From Segetibacter sp. (GTDB lineage Bacteria > Bacteroidota > Bacteroidia > Chitinophagales > Chitinophagaceae): a DNA stretch of 57,576 nt. The position numbers and the translations under genes are program-made. The stretch spans positions 1 to 57,576 of the forward strand of contig JAQBNN010000020.1 of the NCBI GenBank assembly GCA_028288505.1. Direction: 5' to 3'. Below, one piece after another: positions 18,882-29,084 of this stretch (positions are counted from its first letter, which is position 1; every line of letters begins with the position of its first letter). The notes beneath the pieces were generated by a model that saw only the letters and a program-made list of their open reading frames with translations, had not been told where the DNA came from and did no database searches.

Positions 18882-20219
18882 TTATTGCATCTTAAACCCT
18901 TCCAAAAACTTAGTAGTGAAGTTTCCACTACGAAAATCGGGGTGCTGCATTAGTTGCAAGTGGAAGGGAATAGTTGTTTTGATTCCTTCAATAATATACT
19001 CGCTAAGGGCGCGATACATTGTATTAATTGCCTCCTCACGGGTTTGTGCAGTGGTTATTAATTTGCCAATCATACTATCATAATACGGCGGGATAACATA
19101 GCCTGAATATACGTGACTGTCTATCCTAACGCCATGTCCGCCGGGTTGGTGCAGCGTGGTGATCTTTCCGGGACTAGGACGAAAATCGTTGTAAGGGTCT
19201 TCAGCATTAATTCGGCACTCAATTGCATGCATTTGTGGCTCGTAACTACGGCCACTTATGCGTTCGCCCATGGCTATTTTTATTTGCTCTTTTATCAGGT
19301 CAAAATTTATTACTTCTTCCGTTACACAATGTTCAACTTGTATACGGGTGTTCATTTCCATGAAGTAGAAGTTGCGGTGTTTATCCACCAGGAATTCGAT
19401 GGTTCCTACGCTTTCATAATTGATGGCAGATGCTGCTTTGATTGCTGCCTCACCCATTCTCTCACGAAGTTCGGGCGTCATAAAGGGTGAAGGACTTTCT
19501 TCCACCAACTTCTGGTGACGGCGTTGTATAGAGCAATCTCTTTCGCTAAGATGGCAAACATTGCCGTAACGATCACCAGCCACCTGAATCTCGATGTGGC
19601 GTGGCTCTTCAACAAACTTTTCCAGGTATACGCCGTCATTTTTAAACGATGCGCCGGCTTCGGTACGTGCAGTCGTATATGCTTTTTCTAATTCACTTTC
19701 TTCGTACACCACGCGCATACCTTTACCACCCCCGCCGGCAGTAGCTTTAAGAATTACAGGATAGCCTACTTCTTTCGCAACCTTTCTTGCTTGCTCAACG
19801 CTTTCCAATAAACCTTCGCCGCCCGGTACTACAGGAACACCTGCTTTAATCATGGTATCTTTTGCAGTTATCTTATCTCCCATCTTGTTAATCATGTCGG
19901 GAGTGGGTCCGATAAACTTGATGTTATGATCCTGGCAAATCTGAGAGAACTTAGCATTTTCTGCTAAAAATCCATAACCGGGATGTATAGCATCGGCATT
20001 GGTAATTTCGGCCGCTGCCATTATGTGAGGTATATTTAAATAAGAATCGGCGCTTGCCGGTTTACCTATGCAAACTGCCTCGTCAGCAAATTTTACATGT
20101 AGGCTATCTTTATCAGCCGTTGAATAAACAGCCACCGTTTTAATACCCATTTCCCGGCAGGTTCTTATAACACGAAGGGCGATCTCACCACGGTTAGCAA
20201 TCAATATCTTTTTAAACAT
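18882..20219 (-). CDS. accC: acetyl-CoA carboxylase biotin carboxylase subunit
   Basis: 445 aa; '[33 protein letters not shown]', '[13 protein letters not shown]', '[14 protein letters not shown]'. Confidence 0.95.
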   Translation of the reverse strand: MFKKILIANRGEIALRVIRTCREMGIKTVAVYSTADKDSLHVKFADEAVCIGKPASADSYLNIPHIMAAAEITNADAIHPGYGFLAENAKFSQICQDHNIKFIGPTPDMINKMGDKITAKDTMIKAGVPVVPGGEGLLESVEQARKVAKEVGYPVILKATAGGGGKGMRVVYEESELEKAYTTARTEAGASFKNDGVYLEKFVEEPRHIEIQVAGDRYGNVCHLSERDCSIQRRHQKLVEESPSPFMTPELRERMGEAAIKAASAINYESVGTIEFLVDKHRNFYFMEMNTRIQVEHCVTEEVINFDLIKEQIKIAMGERISGRSYEPQMHAIECRINAEDPYNDFRPSPGKITTLHQPGGHGVRIDSHVYSGYVIPPYYDSMIGKLITTAQTREEAINTMYRALSEYIIEGIKTTIPFHLQLMQHPDFRSGNFTTKFLEGFKMQ

Positions 20220-20221
20220 AA

Positions 20222-20395
20222 TTTTAATTAGCTAATTAAGCCAATGTGCCGATGTGCTAATGCACACCGCGAAGGCTGATTATATAATATGAGCAATTAT
20301 CAGGAACAAGTAAAACTTTTGCTTTTAATGAGACAGCTAGTGACTTCTTACAATCATCACCATTAGCACATTAGCCCATTTTCAAATTACCACTT
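20222..20395. repeat. inverted-repeat pair of GTGCTAATG-type sequence between accC and accB
   Basis: AATGTGCCGATGTGCTAATG near 20240-20260 and CATTAGCACATTAGCCCATT near 20360-20382. Confidence 0.6.
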
Positions 20396-20397
20396 TA

Positions 20398-20886
20398 TCA
20401 TGGTTCTACTAAAAACAAAGGCTGGTCGTATTCCACGGGGCTTGCATCTTCAACCAACACTTTTACAATCGTTCCTTTTATTTCACTTTCAATTTCGTTA
20501 AAAAGCTTCATTGCTTCAATAATACAAACTGTTTTACCAACAGAAACTTCGTCACCAACACTAACGAAGGCAGGTTTATCTGGGCCAGAACTTCGGTAAA
20601 AAGTACCAATCATAGGGCTCTTAATTGTTATTAGATTGTCTGCTTCTTTAGTAGCAGCAGGTGGAGTTGAACTGGAGCCACCGGCGTTGGAAGCAGCAGG
20701 AAGTTGTTGATGTTGCGGAGACGGTAGGTACTGCGGGGCTGGTGAAGCAACTTGAGCAGCATAAACAGGAGGCGCATCTTCTTTCTGACGAATGGTAATT
20801 TTAAAATCTCCTTCCTCAATGCTTAGTTCGCCAATGTTGCTTCGGTTAACAATCTTAAGTAGTTCCTGTATTTGTTTAAAGTCCAT
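20398..20886 (-). CDS. accB: acetyl-CoA carboxylase biotin carboxyl carrier protein
   Basis: 162 aa; C-terminal 'VCIIEAMKLFNEIESEIKGTIVKVLVEDASPVEYDQPLFLVEP' (biotinyl EAMK). Confidence 0.93.
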   Translation of the reverse strand: MDFKQIQELLKIVNRSNIGELSIEEGDFKITIRQKEDAPPVYAAQVASPAPQYLPSPQHQQLPAASNAGGSSSTPPAATKEADNLITIKSPMIGTFYRSSGPDKPAFVSVGDEVSVGKTVCIIEAMKLFNEIESEIKGTIVKVLVEDASPVEYDQPLFLVEP

Positions 20887-21151
20887 AAAATCAGTTTATA
20901 GGTTTTTACGAAAAGGAGCAATTTTTATTAGAAATGCGGGGCAAAGTAGCCATTTTTAATAAGAAAAGGAGGGTTTTTGATGAAAATGTATCTGGTTCAA
21001 ATTTTCCCACATCACTATTTTTTTAAAAAAAAACAGTTCACCATCCTGTAATAGTGCTTCAATAACCATTCCTTTACGCCTATTAAAACGCTTCCCTTCT
21101 TAAAGGATTTAGGAAAAATTGGTAGCTCGCTTTTCCATGTCTACTCAGCCT

Positions 21152-21175
21152 CCGTTGCGTCGCACTCTTGTACCT
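21152..21175 (+). repeat. A-type arm, unpaired, between divergent accB and murF
   Basis: CCGTTGCGTCGCACTCTTGTACCT. Confidence 0.85.
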
Positions 21176-21235
21176 TCAGCTTAAGGGCAGCACCTCGTTT
21201 TAGGCCATCCTCCAAATTGTCTTACTATATACCCT

Positions 21236-21243
21236 TAATTTTG
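21236..21243 (+). promoter_or_regulatory. possible -7 element (TAATTTTG) upstream of murF
   Basis: TAnnTTTG match about 20 bp before the start codon. Confidence 0.35.
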
Positions 21244-21262
21244 GCAACTTAATTCATATACC

Positions 21263-22543
21263 TTGAGCACTCCACAACTGTACGAGATCTTTTTACAATA
21301 TCCTCACGTACAAACCGACACTCGTAAACTAAAACCTAACGACCTTTATTTCGCTTTACCTGGCCCTAACTTTAATGGTAATGAGTTCGCTTTAAAAGCA
21401 CTGGAAGCAGGTGCTTCATACGCTGTGGTAGATGAAGATGTTGAACCAGGAAACAAAAAAATTATACTTGTCGATGATGTGCTAACTACTTTGCAGCAAC
21501 TGGCAAAATACCATCGAGAGAAATTCAGTATACCTTTCATTGCCATTACGGGAAGCAATGGCAAAACAACAACTAAGGAATTAATAAGTGCAGTTCTCGC
21601 TACACAATTTAAAACCTACACAACCGAGGGCAATCTTAATAATCATATCGGCATCCCCATTACTATATTAAGGGTGCAAAAAGATGCAGAAATTGCGGTG
21701 ATAGAAATGGGTGCAAATCACCAGAAAGAAATTGAAAGCTATTGCACATACACAAAGCCAACACACGGCATAATTACAAACTGTGGTAAAGCTCACCTCG
21801 AAGGATTTGGTGGAATTGAAGGTGTAAGAAAAGGCAAGGGAGAATTGTTTGACTACCTGAAAGCGAATAACGGAAGCGCATTTATTTATAACGAGGCCAC
21901 GTACCTGAAGGAAATGAGTAAAGGCATCCCCAACATAATCACTTATGGAACAACCGAAGGCTTTGTTACAGGCAAAGCTTTAGCTACAGATACCTTCCTT
22001 CAAGTAGAATTATCAAATGCAGGTGAGTCAATAGTTATTGAAACTCAATTGGTAGGCGATTACAATCTCCCCAATGTTTTATGCGCCGCCGCGGTGGGTA
22101 AACACTTTTGTGTTCCTACAGAAAAAATCAAACAATCGCTTGAAGAGTACTCCCCAAGTAACAGTAGGAGTCAAATGGTAAAGAAGGGTTCTAATCATAT
22201 CATCCTCGATGCATACAACGCTAACCCATCAAGTATGAAAGTGGCTATTGAGAATATGGTTAAAATAGATGCAGGCAAAAAAGTACTTATGCTAGGCGCA
22301 ATGATGGAATTAGGCGAAGAAAGCCTGGAGGAGCACCAGCAAATTCTGGAATTAATAAAAACGCACGAGTGGCATAAAGTAACTTTGGTAGGCGGAGATT
22401 ACGGAAAACTGCAGCACAATTTCCTTTACTTTAATAGCTCAACAGAAGCAGGCAAATGGTTTAAAAACGAAGCATTTGAAGATGCCTACATCTTAATTAA
22501 GGGTAGCCGAAGCATGCAAATGGAAAAGATTCTGGAAGCGTAA
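21263..22543 (+). CDS. murF: UDP-N-acetylmuramoyl-tripeptide--D-alanyl-D-alanine ligase
   Basis: 426 aa; 'DTRKLKPNDLYFALPGPNFNGNEFA', 'ITGSNGKTTTKELISAVL', 'EGNLNNHIGIPITIL', 'LDAYNANPSSM'. Confidence 0.93.
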   Translation: MSTPQLYEIFLQYPHVQTDTRKLKPNDLYFALPGPNFNGNEFALKALEAGASYAVVDEDVEPGNKKIILVDDVLTTLQQLAKYHREKFSIPFIAITGSNGKTTTKELISAVLATQFKTYTTEGNLNNHIGIPITILRVQKDAEIAVIEMGANHQKEIESYCTYTKPTHGIITNCGKAHLEGFGGIEGVRKGKGELFDYLKANNGSAFIYNEATYLKEMSKGIPNIITYGTTEGFVTGKALATDTFLQVELSNAGESIVIETQLVGDYNLPNVLCAAAVGKHFCVPTEKIKQSLEEYSPSNSRSQMVKKGSNHIILDAYNANPSSMKVAIENMVKIDAGKKVLMLGAMMELGEESLEEHQQILELIKTHEWHKVTLVGGDYGKLQHNFLYFNSSTEAGKWFKNEAFEDAYILIKGSRSMQMEKILEA

Positions 22544-22617
22544 GTCAAGTATCGTAAAAGTGTATACAGGTACAGGAATTGTAGGTATTGCTGTTGTGCA
22601 GTTTAAATTACAAAGCT

Positions 22618-22938
22618 ATGAACACGTCAGCAAAAGAAACTTTTGGCGATATTATAAAAGGTGACAAACCCGTATTAGTAGACTTTTTTGCAGAATGGTG
22701 CGGCCCTTGCAAAATGATGAAACCAATATTAGAAGAGTTGCGCAGCCTCATGGGCGATAAAGTAAGAATTTTAAAAATCGACATCGACAAGAACCCACAA
22801 GTAGCGAGCTCATTAAATATATCAGGCGTGCCCACATTAATGTTGTATAAAAAAGGAGAAGTGCTTTGGAGGCAATCAGGAGTTGTTCCTGCAAAACAGT
22901 TGCAATCAATAATAACGAGCAAGGCTATAAGTGCGTAG
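22618..22938 (+). CDS. trxA: thioredoxin
   Basis: '[23 protein letters not shown]' and '[14 protein letters not shown]'. Start at MNTSAKETF. Confidence 0.92.
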   Translation: MNTSAKETFGDIIKGDKPVLVDFFAEWCGPCKMMKPILEELRSLMGDKVRILKIDIDKNPQVASSLNISGVPTLMLYKKGEVLWRQSGVVPAKQLQSIITSKAISA

Positions 22939-23025
22939 TTCTAAGTCTTTTACCAATACGCCACCTATAACTTACAACCTACCACTCCCTCATTAATAGT
23001 TACCTTCACCCCTCAATCTAATGAA

Positions 23026-23481
23026 ATGAGCAATAGCAGCAGAAACCCTATGTATTTATGGACCGTTTGTACCAATCGTTGTCCCCGCTGCCGTGAAGGA
23101 AAGATCTTTCAAACAGACAATGCGTACGATTTAAAGAACAATCTTAAGATGCATGAAAAATGCCCTGTTTGCGGCCAGCCAACAGAAATTGAGGTAGGTT
23201 TTTACTATGGAACCAGCTATGTTAGCTATGCACTTACCGTTGCTTACAGCGTCGCTACGTTCGTTGCCTGGTGGGTATTGTTAGGCTTTTCATTATACGA
23301 TAACAGTATCTTTTATTGGTTGGCTTTTAACGCCGTAACCTTAATACTATTACAACCCTATTTTATGCGCCTTTCACGAACGTTGTGGCTGAGTTGGTTC
23401 GTAAAATACGATCCAGATTGGAAAGAGCACGAAGCAGAAGAATATGAAAGAGTAGTGAAAGAGCAGATGAATAATTGGTAA
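23026..23481 (+). CDS. DUF983 family protein
   Basis: 151 aa; 'CTNRCPRCREGKIF', 'KCPVCGQPTEIEVGFYYGTSYVSYAL'. Confidence 0.85.
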   Translation: MSNSSRNPMYLWTVCTNRCPRCREGKIFQTDNAYDLKNNLKMHEKCPVCGQPTEIEVGFYYGTSYVSYALTVAYSVATFVAWWVLLGFSLYDNSIFYWLAFNAVTLILLQPYFMRLSRTLWLSWFVKYDPDWKEHEAEEYERVVKEQMNNW

Positions 23482-23484
23482 ATA

Positions 23485-23512
23485 AAGAGGGTTGTTATCG
23501 CAACCTCTTTTG
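23485..23512 (+). terminator. rho-independent terminator after the DUF983 gene
   Basis: AAGAGGGTTG-ttatcg-CAACCTCTTTTGTTTT. Confidence 0.75.
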
Positions 23513-23558
23513 TTTTAATGAAATAAAATTTGGTACCAGCTTTACCCCTCCGATTGTT

Positions 23559-23575
23559 CATCGTTGCGTCGCAAT
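23559..23575 (+). repeat. truncated A-type arm
   Basis: CATCGTTGCGTCGCAAT, then diverges. Confidence 0.6.
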
Positions 23576-23882
23576 CCGTTCATCGGCAGTGCAGAGATTG
23601 AACTAAGGGTTCTTGATGTCACATAGCACTCGAAAACGTATCGTATTTGATTTTACTGAAAACGTGATCTTTAAGATGAGAAACGTGACAACAAAATCTA
23701 TAGGCAAAATTGTATACTTACATTCAACTGTAGCCGAAAAAAAGCAATTTATACAATACTTTAAGTTACATCTGTTTTGACGTAATGGTACAAGTTACAT
23801 CAATGGCAAAGCACAGCAACTAGATCGACTTGTCAGCATATGCGGTGTTTAATCCATTTGAAAACCTGTTGCAGAACGACAA

Positions 23883-23900
23883 GTAAAACAATTGTTTTAC
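23883..23900. promoter_or_regulatory. perfect 18-bp palindrome GTAAAACAATTGTTTTAC
   Basis: Perfect self-complementarity, about 39 bp before the pseudogene start. Confidence 0.5.
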
Positions 23901-23938
23901 AATCGTAAGAAAACTCTATATATAGCAAAACATAATAT

Positions 23939-25311
23939 ATGAAGTTGACCCTTACCCGATTTTTCATCGTTTTCGCAATGATTTCCTTCGGTATTATTTC
24001 CTGCCATAAAGGTATCTAAACAAAGCCGGAAGAAAACCCTCTTTCTGTTATAGAAAACAATGAACGGAAAGCACTTATAGTTGAGGTGAAAGATCTTTTA
24101 AAAGAAACGTACAAAAATGCAAATGCACTTAAAGAAGTAAGTGCAGCAATACGTACAAAGTATTACTGGAACGACCAAGTGCTTTTAAGAGATTTAATGG
24201 CGCCGGATCAAAGTCCCTTATAAGCTACCAGGTATGACACGAATTATTAAGGGTTCGTTTAAAGCACTTTTTCTTCTCTTTTAAACAGTGAAAGATATCC
24301 TCAAGCTACAAAGTATGTAGCCTCTTTAAAATACGTTGCTAGTATTAGTTCACCAACTAATCATACTACTGCAAGCCACTCCACCTACGAAGGGGCGGAA
24401 GGTGAAGCTGATGATTTAGCTATTTATTTTCCGTATTCGGAAAATTTTATAGATGACCAAGAATCACCAACGCTTGTTGCGGCCACGATAGATGCCAATA
24501 GTGTACCAGGCGAAGAACCTTTTTCTTGTGCAACTGCTGGAACATGTTATACAGCTGTAGTTGTAGACGATGATTATGCGCAAATACAACCTGTACATAT
24601 TTTGCAACCTGTAGATGCAGAAGATTTAGGTATTTACACTCCGCCACCTCCTCCTCCACCACCTGTACCAACGGGAGCAGCAGTAGATACTATTGTTATA
24701 GTTGGAGCTGGTTTGCAAGATACAGTTAGGCAGGTTTATATTGGAAAAGCGATACTAAGAAAGAATTATGACGCACTAATTAGTTTTACTGGTAATGGCG
24801 GGGGATCTGAAATTGTTTTTTGCCGTGCTTCTGGTTACCTGCAAATGGATAGTGATGACCAGGTCAATCAAAATCAAAACTTTGATAGAGTAGCAGTTAA
24901 ATTTACACGTTTTGATGTTGATGGGGTTTTCACATTTTCTCCGTGGGGAATGGTTTTCAATAATCCATGGTGGAAAAAGGTTAATTCGGAGTGGGACAAC
25001 AATTGGAAGCCTCAGAACTATGAACAAGTTTTTGCTGTTTATGAAGAAGATAATCGCAGTGAAATAACTACAAGTGGCACAATTAGTACCACATTAGATA
25101 GCTTGGGCATATCTGTCAGCGGTACTTTAAACTGGACTTTAAAAGAAAATCACAGGATAACTGGCTAGTTCAAAGAAAATTATCTGATAGTGGGTATTTA
25201 GCGCACACGTTATCCCCGGCTATTTGTAAAACACAAGACGGCTATCCAGTCTGGGACTGCGGTGCCGATATTAGTTATACTATGCCTTTAAGAGTTACAA
25301 TCTTTCGCTAA
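23939..25311 (+). pseudogene. disrupted lipoprotein-like gene
   Basis: Lipobox start MKLTLTRFFIVFAMISFGIISCHKGI, stop at 24017-24019, reading resumes TKPEENPLSVIENNERKAL..., stop near 24221, then a frame-shifted continuation ...SERYPQATKYVASLKYVASISSP...TPPPPPPPPVPTGA...GTLNWTLKENHRITG*, and a further frame WLVQRKLSDSGYLAHTLSPAICKTQDGYPVWDCGADISYTMPLRVTIFR*. Confidence 0.8.
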
Positions 25312-26020
25312 TGAAACCTTATCTTTTCAAATTGAGTATGCTACTCTCTATTTTAATTTGTGTACATGAAACAAATGCACAAATCAGCAGCCGGATGCGG
25401 GATAAATTAGATAGCACCGGTGCATATCGGTGGAACACTCATTTTGCAAACCATAAGCGGAGGTTACAATTACGCCTTGCTTGACGGAAACGCTACAGGG
25501 AGGAGGCTGGAAATAGAATATTCGCAAAGCTGGCATAAGCATATTGGTGCTACTGTAAACTTTTGGTATGCAGAGGGCGTTGCAAAAGAGGTTTTGGTTT
25601 GGCATGACTATGGACAGCGCATCGTTAAAGATGGCAGGAACAGTGGCTTTGGTATCGATCCCTCCATAGATTTTAGCATGCTCAAATCGAGGCAACAGGA
25701 TCTTACCCTTCAGTTGGGCCTTACAATTGGCAAGGGCGGTAATGGAAGAATGGAGAGTACACTATGAGTATTACGCTCGTCCTATCAAACTATCTGCTTA
25801 CCGGGTTGACAGACCAAAATTACTTTTAGGGTTGCATACAAAGTTAGCTTACAACAGGCGCTTCGATCGTGTAGCTGTTGGGCTAAACCTGCTTAACCTA
25901 AACTTCAACACTTTGGGTGGCAATTACTATGGAGTAAGATTGGGATATGTATTAAATAAACCCTTCTTTAAAATAAAGGACTCATTTCTAACTAGTAAAA
26001 GCAAAAAGCTTGTTTCTTAA
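25311..26020 (+). pseudogene. frameshifted outer-membrane/secreted protein gene, start overlapping the stop of the preceding pseudogene
   Basis: MKPYLFKLSMLLSILICVHETNAQISSRMRDKLDSTGAYRWNT..., shift to HIGGTLILQTISGGYNYALLDGNATGRRLEIEYSQ...GNGRMESTL*, shift to YEYYARPIKLSAYRVDRPKLLLGLHTKLAYNRRFDRVAVGLNLLNLNFNTLGG... Confidence 0.8.
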
Positions 26021-26042
26021 TTGAAACAGGCTTTTCTTTTCA
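26000..26042 (+). terminator. terminator-like hairpin overlapping the end of the second pseudogene
   Basis: AAAAGCTTGTTTC-ttaatt-GAAACAGGCTTTTCTTTT. Confidence 0.7.
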
Positions 26043-26134
26043 ACCATCACCTTTAGTTCGGTGCTGTTGTTTATTATTTTCACTAGGTCACTTCAAGTAT
26101 TTCGACATTACTATTGCGAAAATAATCACGTCAA

Positions 26135-26488
26135 TTAACCAACCTCATTTTCACTTAAGTTATTCCACTTATCACCCAACCGTTCATAAAAAGTTGATGT
26201 GGGGGTTTTGTTTCCTTCTGCATCTACAAAGCTTTCTTCTAAATCGGAGAAGATGTCTACAATTCTATCAATGTCTTCTGCCGGCAAATCAATAACATAA
26301 TAATTTATTGAGCTGGTTGACGAGCCATCAACGGGGAGCAGCTTTTCAATTTTATTTTCATTCAATATTCTTTAAATCTCTGCTGCAAGTTCCAGCTCTC
26401 TTTTCGCAGTAAGTTCCTTTAAAGTAACGTTTAAGGTTGTGTGATCGAGAAGGTCGCTGCCTACTGGACTTTTGTAATCTTCGTTCAT
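26135..26488 (-). pseudogene. small ORF interrupted by an in-frame TAA (26372-26374)
   Basis: Same-frame reading MNEDYKSPVGSDLLDHTTLNVTLKELTAKRELELAAEI*RILNENKIEKLLPVDGSSTSSINYYVIDLPAEDIDRIVDIFSDLEESFVDAEGNKTPTSTFYERLGDKWNNLSENEVG*. Confidence 0.6.
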
Positions 26489-26528
26489 ACTATTATTTTT
26501 TGCCTGGCTTACTTACTTAAAAAACTTG

Positions 26529-26609
26529 GGCCGCAAAGGCACTAAGGCTCGAAGTAACGCTAAGGAAAGAATCTTTGTGACACTTTGCGCCTTAGTGTCT
26601 TTGCGGCCT
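26529..26609. repeat. GGCCGCAAAGGCACTAAGGC hairpin repeat
   Basis: GGCCGCAAAGGCACTAAGGC ... GCGCCTTAGTGTCTTTGCGGCC. Confidence 0.85.
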
Positions 26610-26631
26610 GTTGTTGAATAGAACTACTAAA

Positions 26632-26656
26632 AGTACAAGTGTGCGACGCAAGGATG
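26632..26656 (-). repeat. A-type arm downstream of metZ
   Basis: AGTACAAGTGTGCGACGCAAGGATG followed by TTTAATAG. Confidence 0.85.
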
Positions 26657-26692
26657 TTTAATAGTAATTCTAATGCTTAGTCCATAATAATC

Positions 26693-27865
26693 CTAACACT
26701 TTTCGAGTGCCTGTACAATATCATTTAGAATATCATCTTTATACTCGAGGCCTACAGAAATACGAATTAAACCGGGCGTAATACCAACCGTTAACCTTTC
26801 TACTTCGGTAAGCTTTGCATGGGTTGTACTTGCCGGGTGAGAGGCAATACTTCGGCTATCACCAAGGTTAGCAGTAAGGGTTAAAAGCTCGAGGGCATCT
26901 AAAAACTTTCGTCCACTTTCGAGGCCACCTTTCAACTCGAAACAAACAATGCCGCCACCCTGTAGCATTTGCTTTTTAGCAATCTCGTACTGCGGGTGGC
27001 TTGGCAGGGTTGGATATTTTAAAGACGTAATTGCAGGATGCCCTTCCAGCGATTCTGCAATATGTAAAGCATTACTTGAATGACGTTCCATGCGAACATC
27101 TAACGTTTCTAAGCTCTTGCTTAAAACCCATGCATTAAACGGCGACATAGAAGGGCCGGTGCTGCGGCAGAACAAATAAATCTCTTTAATTAGGTCCGGG
27201 CGACCAACCACTACACCACCTAAAGCCCTCCCCTGCCCATCAATCCACTTTGTAGCAGAGTGAACAACAAGGTCAGCACCAAACTCAATAGGGCGTTGGC
27301 CAATGGGTGTGGCAAAACAATTATCTACATTATAAATAAGGTTGTGCCTTTTCGCTACTTGGCCCACCATTTCCAGATCAATAATATCAAGGCCGGGGTT
27401 AGTGGGCGTTTCAATAAAGATCATTTTCGTGTTAGGCTTTACGGCTGCCTCCCACTCTTCTGCCGTAGCTTCAACGGGTACGTAAGTATATTCAATGCCG
27501 TACTTCGGAAGATACTTTGTAACAACGCCATGTGTACTTCCAAAAATCGCATTGCAACTAATCAAGTGGTCGCCTTGCTTCATTAAGGCCATAAAGGTGG
27601 CGAACACGGCGCTCATTCCACTTGCTGTTGCATAACCTGCCTCCGCTCCTTCCAATGCCACTACCTTGTTGGTAAACTCGCTTACATTAGGATTGCTGAA
27701 ACGACTGTAAATATTAAAATCATTTTCATCAGCAAAAGTTGCACGCATTTCTTCGGCGTCGTCGTAGCAGAAACTGCTGGTAAGAAACAACGGCGTCGAA
27801 TGTTCCATTTCGTTGGTTCTTTCTGTTTGTATGCGAACGGCCTGAGTTATTGGATGAAGCGCCAT
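26693..27865 (-). CDS. metZ: O-succinylhomoserine sulfhydrylase / Cys-Met metabolism PLP enzyme
   Basis: 390 aa; 'SRFSNPNVSEFTNKVVALEGAEAGYATASGMSAVF', 'SATKWIDGQGRALGGVVVG', 'LGDSRSIASHPASTTHAKL'. Confidence 0.88.
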   Translation of the reverse strand: MALHPITQAVRIQTERTNEMEHSTPLFLTSSFCYDDAEEMRATFADENDFNIYSRFSNPNVSEFTNKVVALEGAEAGYATASGMSAVFATFMALMKQGDHLISCNAIFGSTHGVVTKYLPKYGIEYTYVPVEATAEEWEAAVKPNTKMIFIETPTNPGLDIIDLEMVGQVAKRHNLIYNVDNCFATPIGQRPIEFGADLVVHSATKWIDGQGRALGGVVVGRPDLIKEIYLFCRSTGPSMSPFNAWVLSKSLETLDVRMERHSSNALHIAESLEGHPAITSLKYPTLPSHPQYEIAKKQMLQGGGIVCFELKGGLESGRKFLDALELLTLTANLGDSRSIASHPASTTHAKLTEVERLTVGITPGLIRISVGLEYKDDILNDIVQALEKC

Positions 27866-27962
27866 AATATTATTTAAAATGAGATTGAAAATTGTTGCCT
27901 GAAAATTATTTGCAAATGTAACCCTGCCATGGTTTTACTTTGCACCTGAATTAGATAGTGGA

Positions 27963-28982
27963 ATGAAATATTTTACCAGCAATGCGCCCTTTTGTCTCGA
28001 GAGTGGAGCAACGCTTCCTTCGGTCACCATTGCTTACCATACTTTTGGCACTTTAAACAAGGACAAAAGCAACGTTGTTTGGATTTGTCATGCACTTACT
28101 TCCAACTCAAATGTTATCGATTGGTGGCCGGGTATAGTTGGCAGTAATTGCCCTATCGATCCTGAAACCTATTTTATTGTTTGCGCCAACATTCTCGGTT
28201 CCTGCTACGGAAGCACGGGTGCGCTTACCATTAATCCTGCAACTAGCTCTACTTACTTCAGCAACTTTCCTATGGTTACCATACGAGATATGGTACAGGC
28301 TCATATTTTATTACGGCAGCATTTGCAAATACAAAATATCTTTTTGCTGGTAGGTGGAAGTATGGGAGGTTACCAGGCTTTGGAGTGGTCTGTTATGGAA
28401 AATAATTTCATTCAAAATCTTTTCCTGCTCTCTACTTCTGCTGCCGAGAGTGCCTGGGGCATTGCTATACATACGGCACAACGATTAGCGATTGAAGCCG
28501 ATGCGACATGGAAAGATGCTGATGAAAAAGCTGGCAGCAGAGGACTGAAAGCTGCACGAGCAATAGGGCTGCTTAGCTATCGTAACTACGAAATAATGAT
28601 TGAAAAGCAATCTGACACAGATGTAGAGAAGATAGATAACTTTAAAGCCTCCTCGTACATAAACTACCAGGGCGATAAGCTGGTGAGCCGCTTTCATGCA
28701 TATACTTATTGGCTGCTTACCAAGGCAATGGACTCACATCACCTTGCACGCGGCAGAAACAAAAGCTTAGAACTTGTTTTGCAGTCTATTTTCCAGAAAA
28801 CGCTTATAGTAGCCATCACTAGCGACCTTTTGTGCCCTCCTAATGAACAAATTTTTATAGCCGGCCACCTGCCCAATTCTACCCTTGTCGAAATACCTTC
28901 GTCCTACGGCCACGATGGATTTTTAATTGAGGCGGAAAAGATCTCTCATCATTTTAATCAATGGATGAGAGGAGAAATTTGA
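27963..28982 (+). CDS. metX: homoserine O-acetyltransferase (alpha/beta hydrolase)
   Basis: 339 aa; 'VWICHALTSNSNV', 'LVGGSMGGYQALEWS', 'ITSDLLCPPNEQ', 'GHDGFLIE'. Confidence 0.9.
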   Translation: MKYFTSNAPFCLESGATLPSVTIAYHTFGTLNKDKSNVVWICHALTSNSNVIDWWPGIVGSNCPIDPETYFIVCANILGSCYGSTGALTINPATSSTYFSNFPMVTIRDMVQAHILLRQHLQIQNIFLLVGGSMGGYQALEWSVMENNFIQNLFLLSTSAAESAWGIAIHTAQRLAIEADATWKDADEKAGSRGLKAARAIGLLSYRNYEIMIEKQSDTDVEKIDNFKASSYINYQGDKLVSRFHAYTYWLLTKAMDSHHLARGRNKSLELVLQSIFQKTLIVAITSDLLCPPNEQIFIAGHLPNSTLVEIPSSYGHDGFLIEAEKISHHFNQWMRGEI

Positions 28983-29017
28983 TTGTTTTTGTTACCGGCA
29001 TTTGTATTTCATGGCTT

Positions 29018-29041
29018 CATCGTTGTGTCACTCACTTGTAC
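29018..29041 (+). repeat. B-type arm between metX and the DUF2490 gene
   Basis: CATCGTTGTGTCACTCACTTGTAC; about 25 bp upstream also resembles 6782-6808 (GTTACCGGCxTTTGTATTTCAT). Confidence 0.9.
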
Positions 29042-29084
29042 AGCAATATTTTTAGCAGCACTTTGCAAAGTGTTGAAGAAGCCT

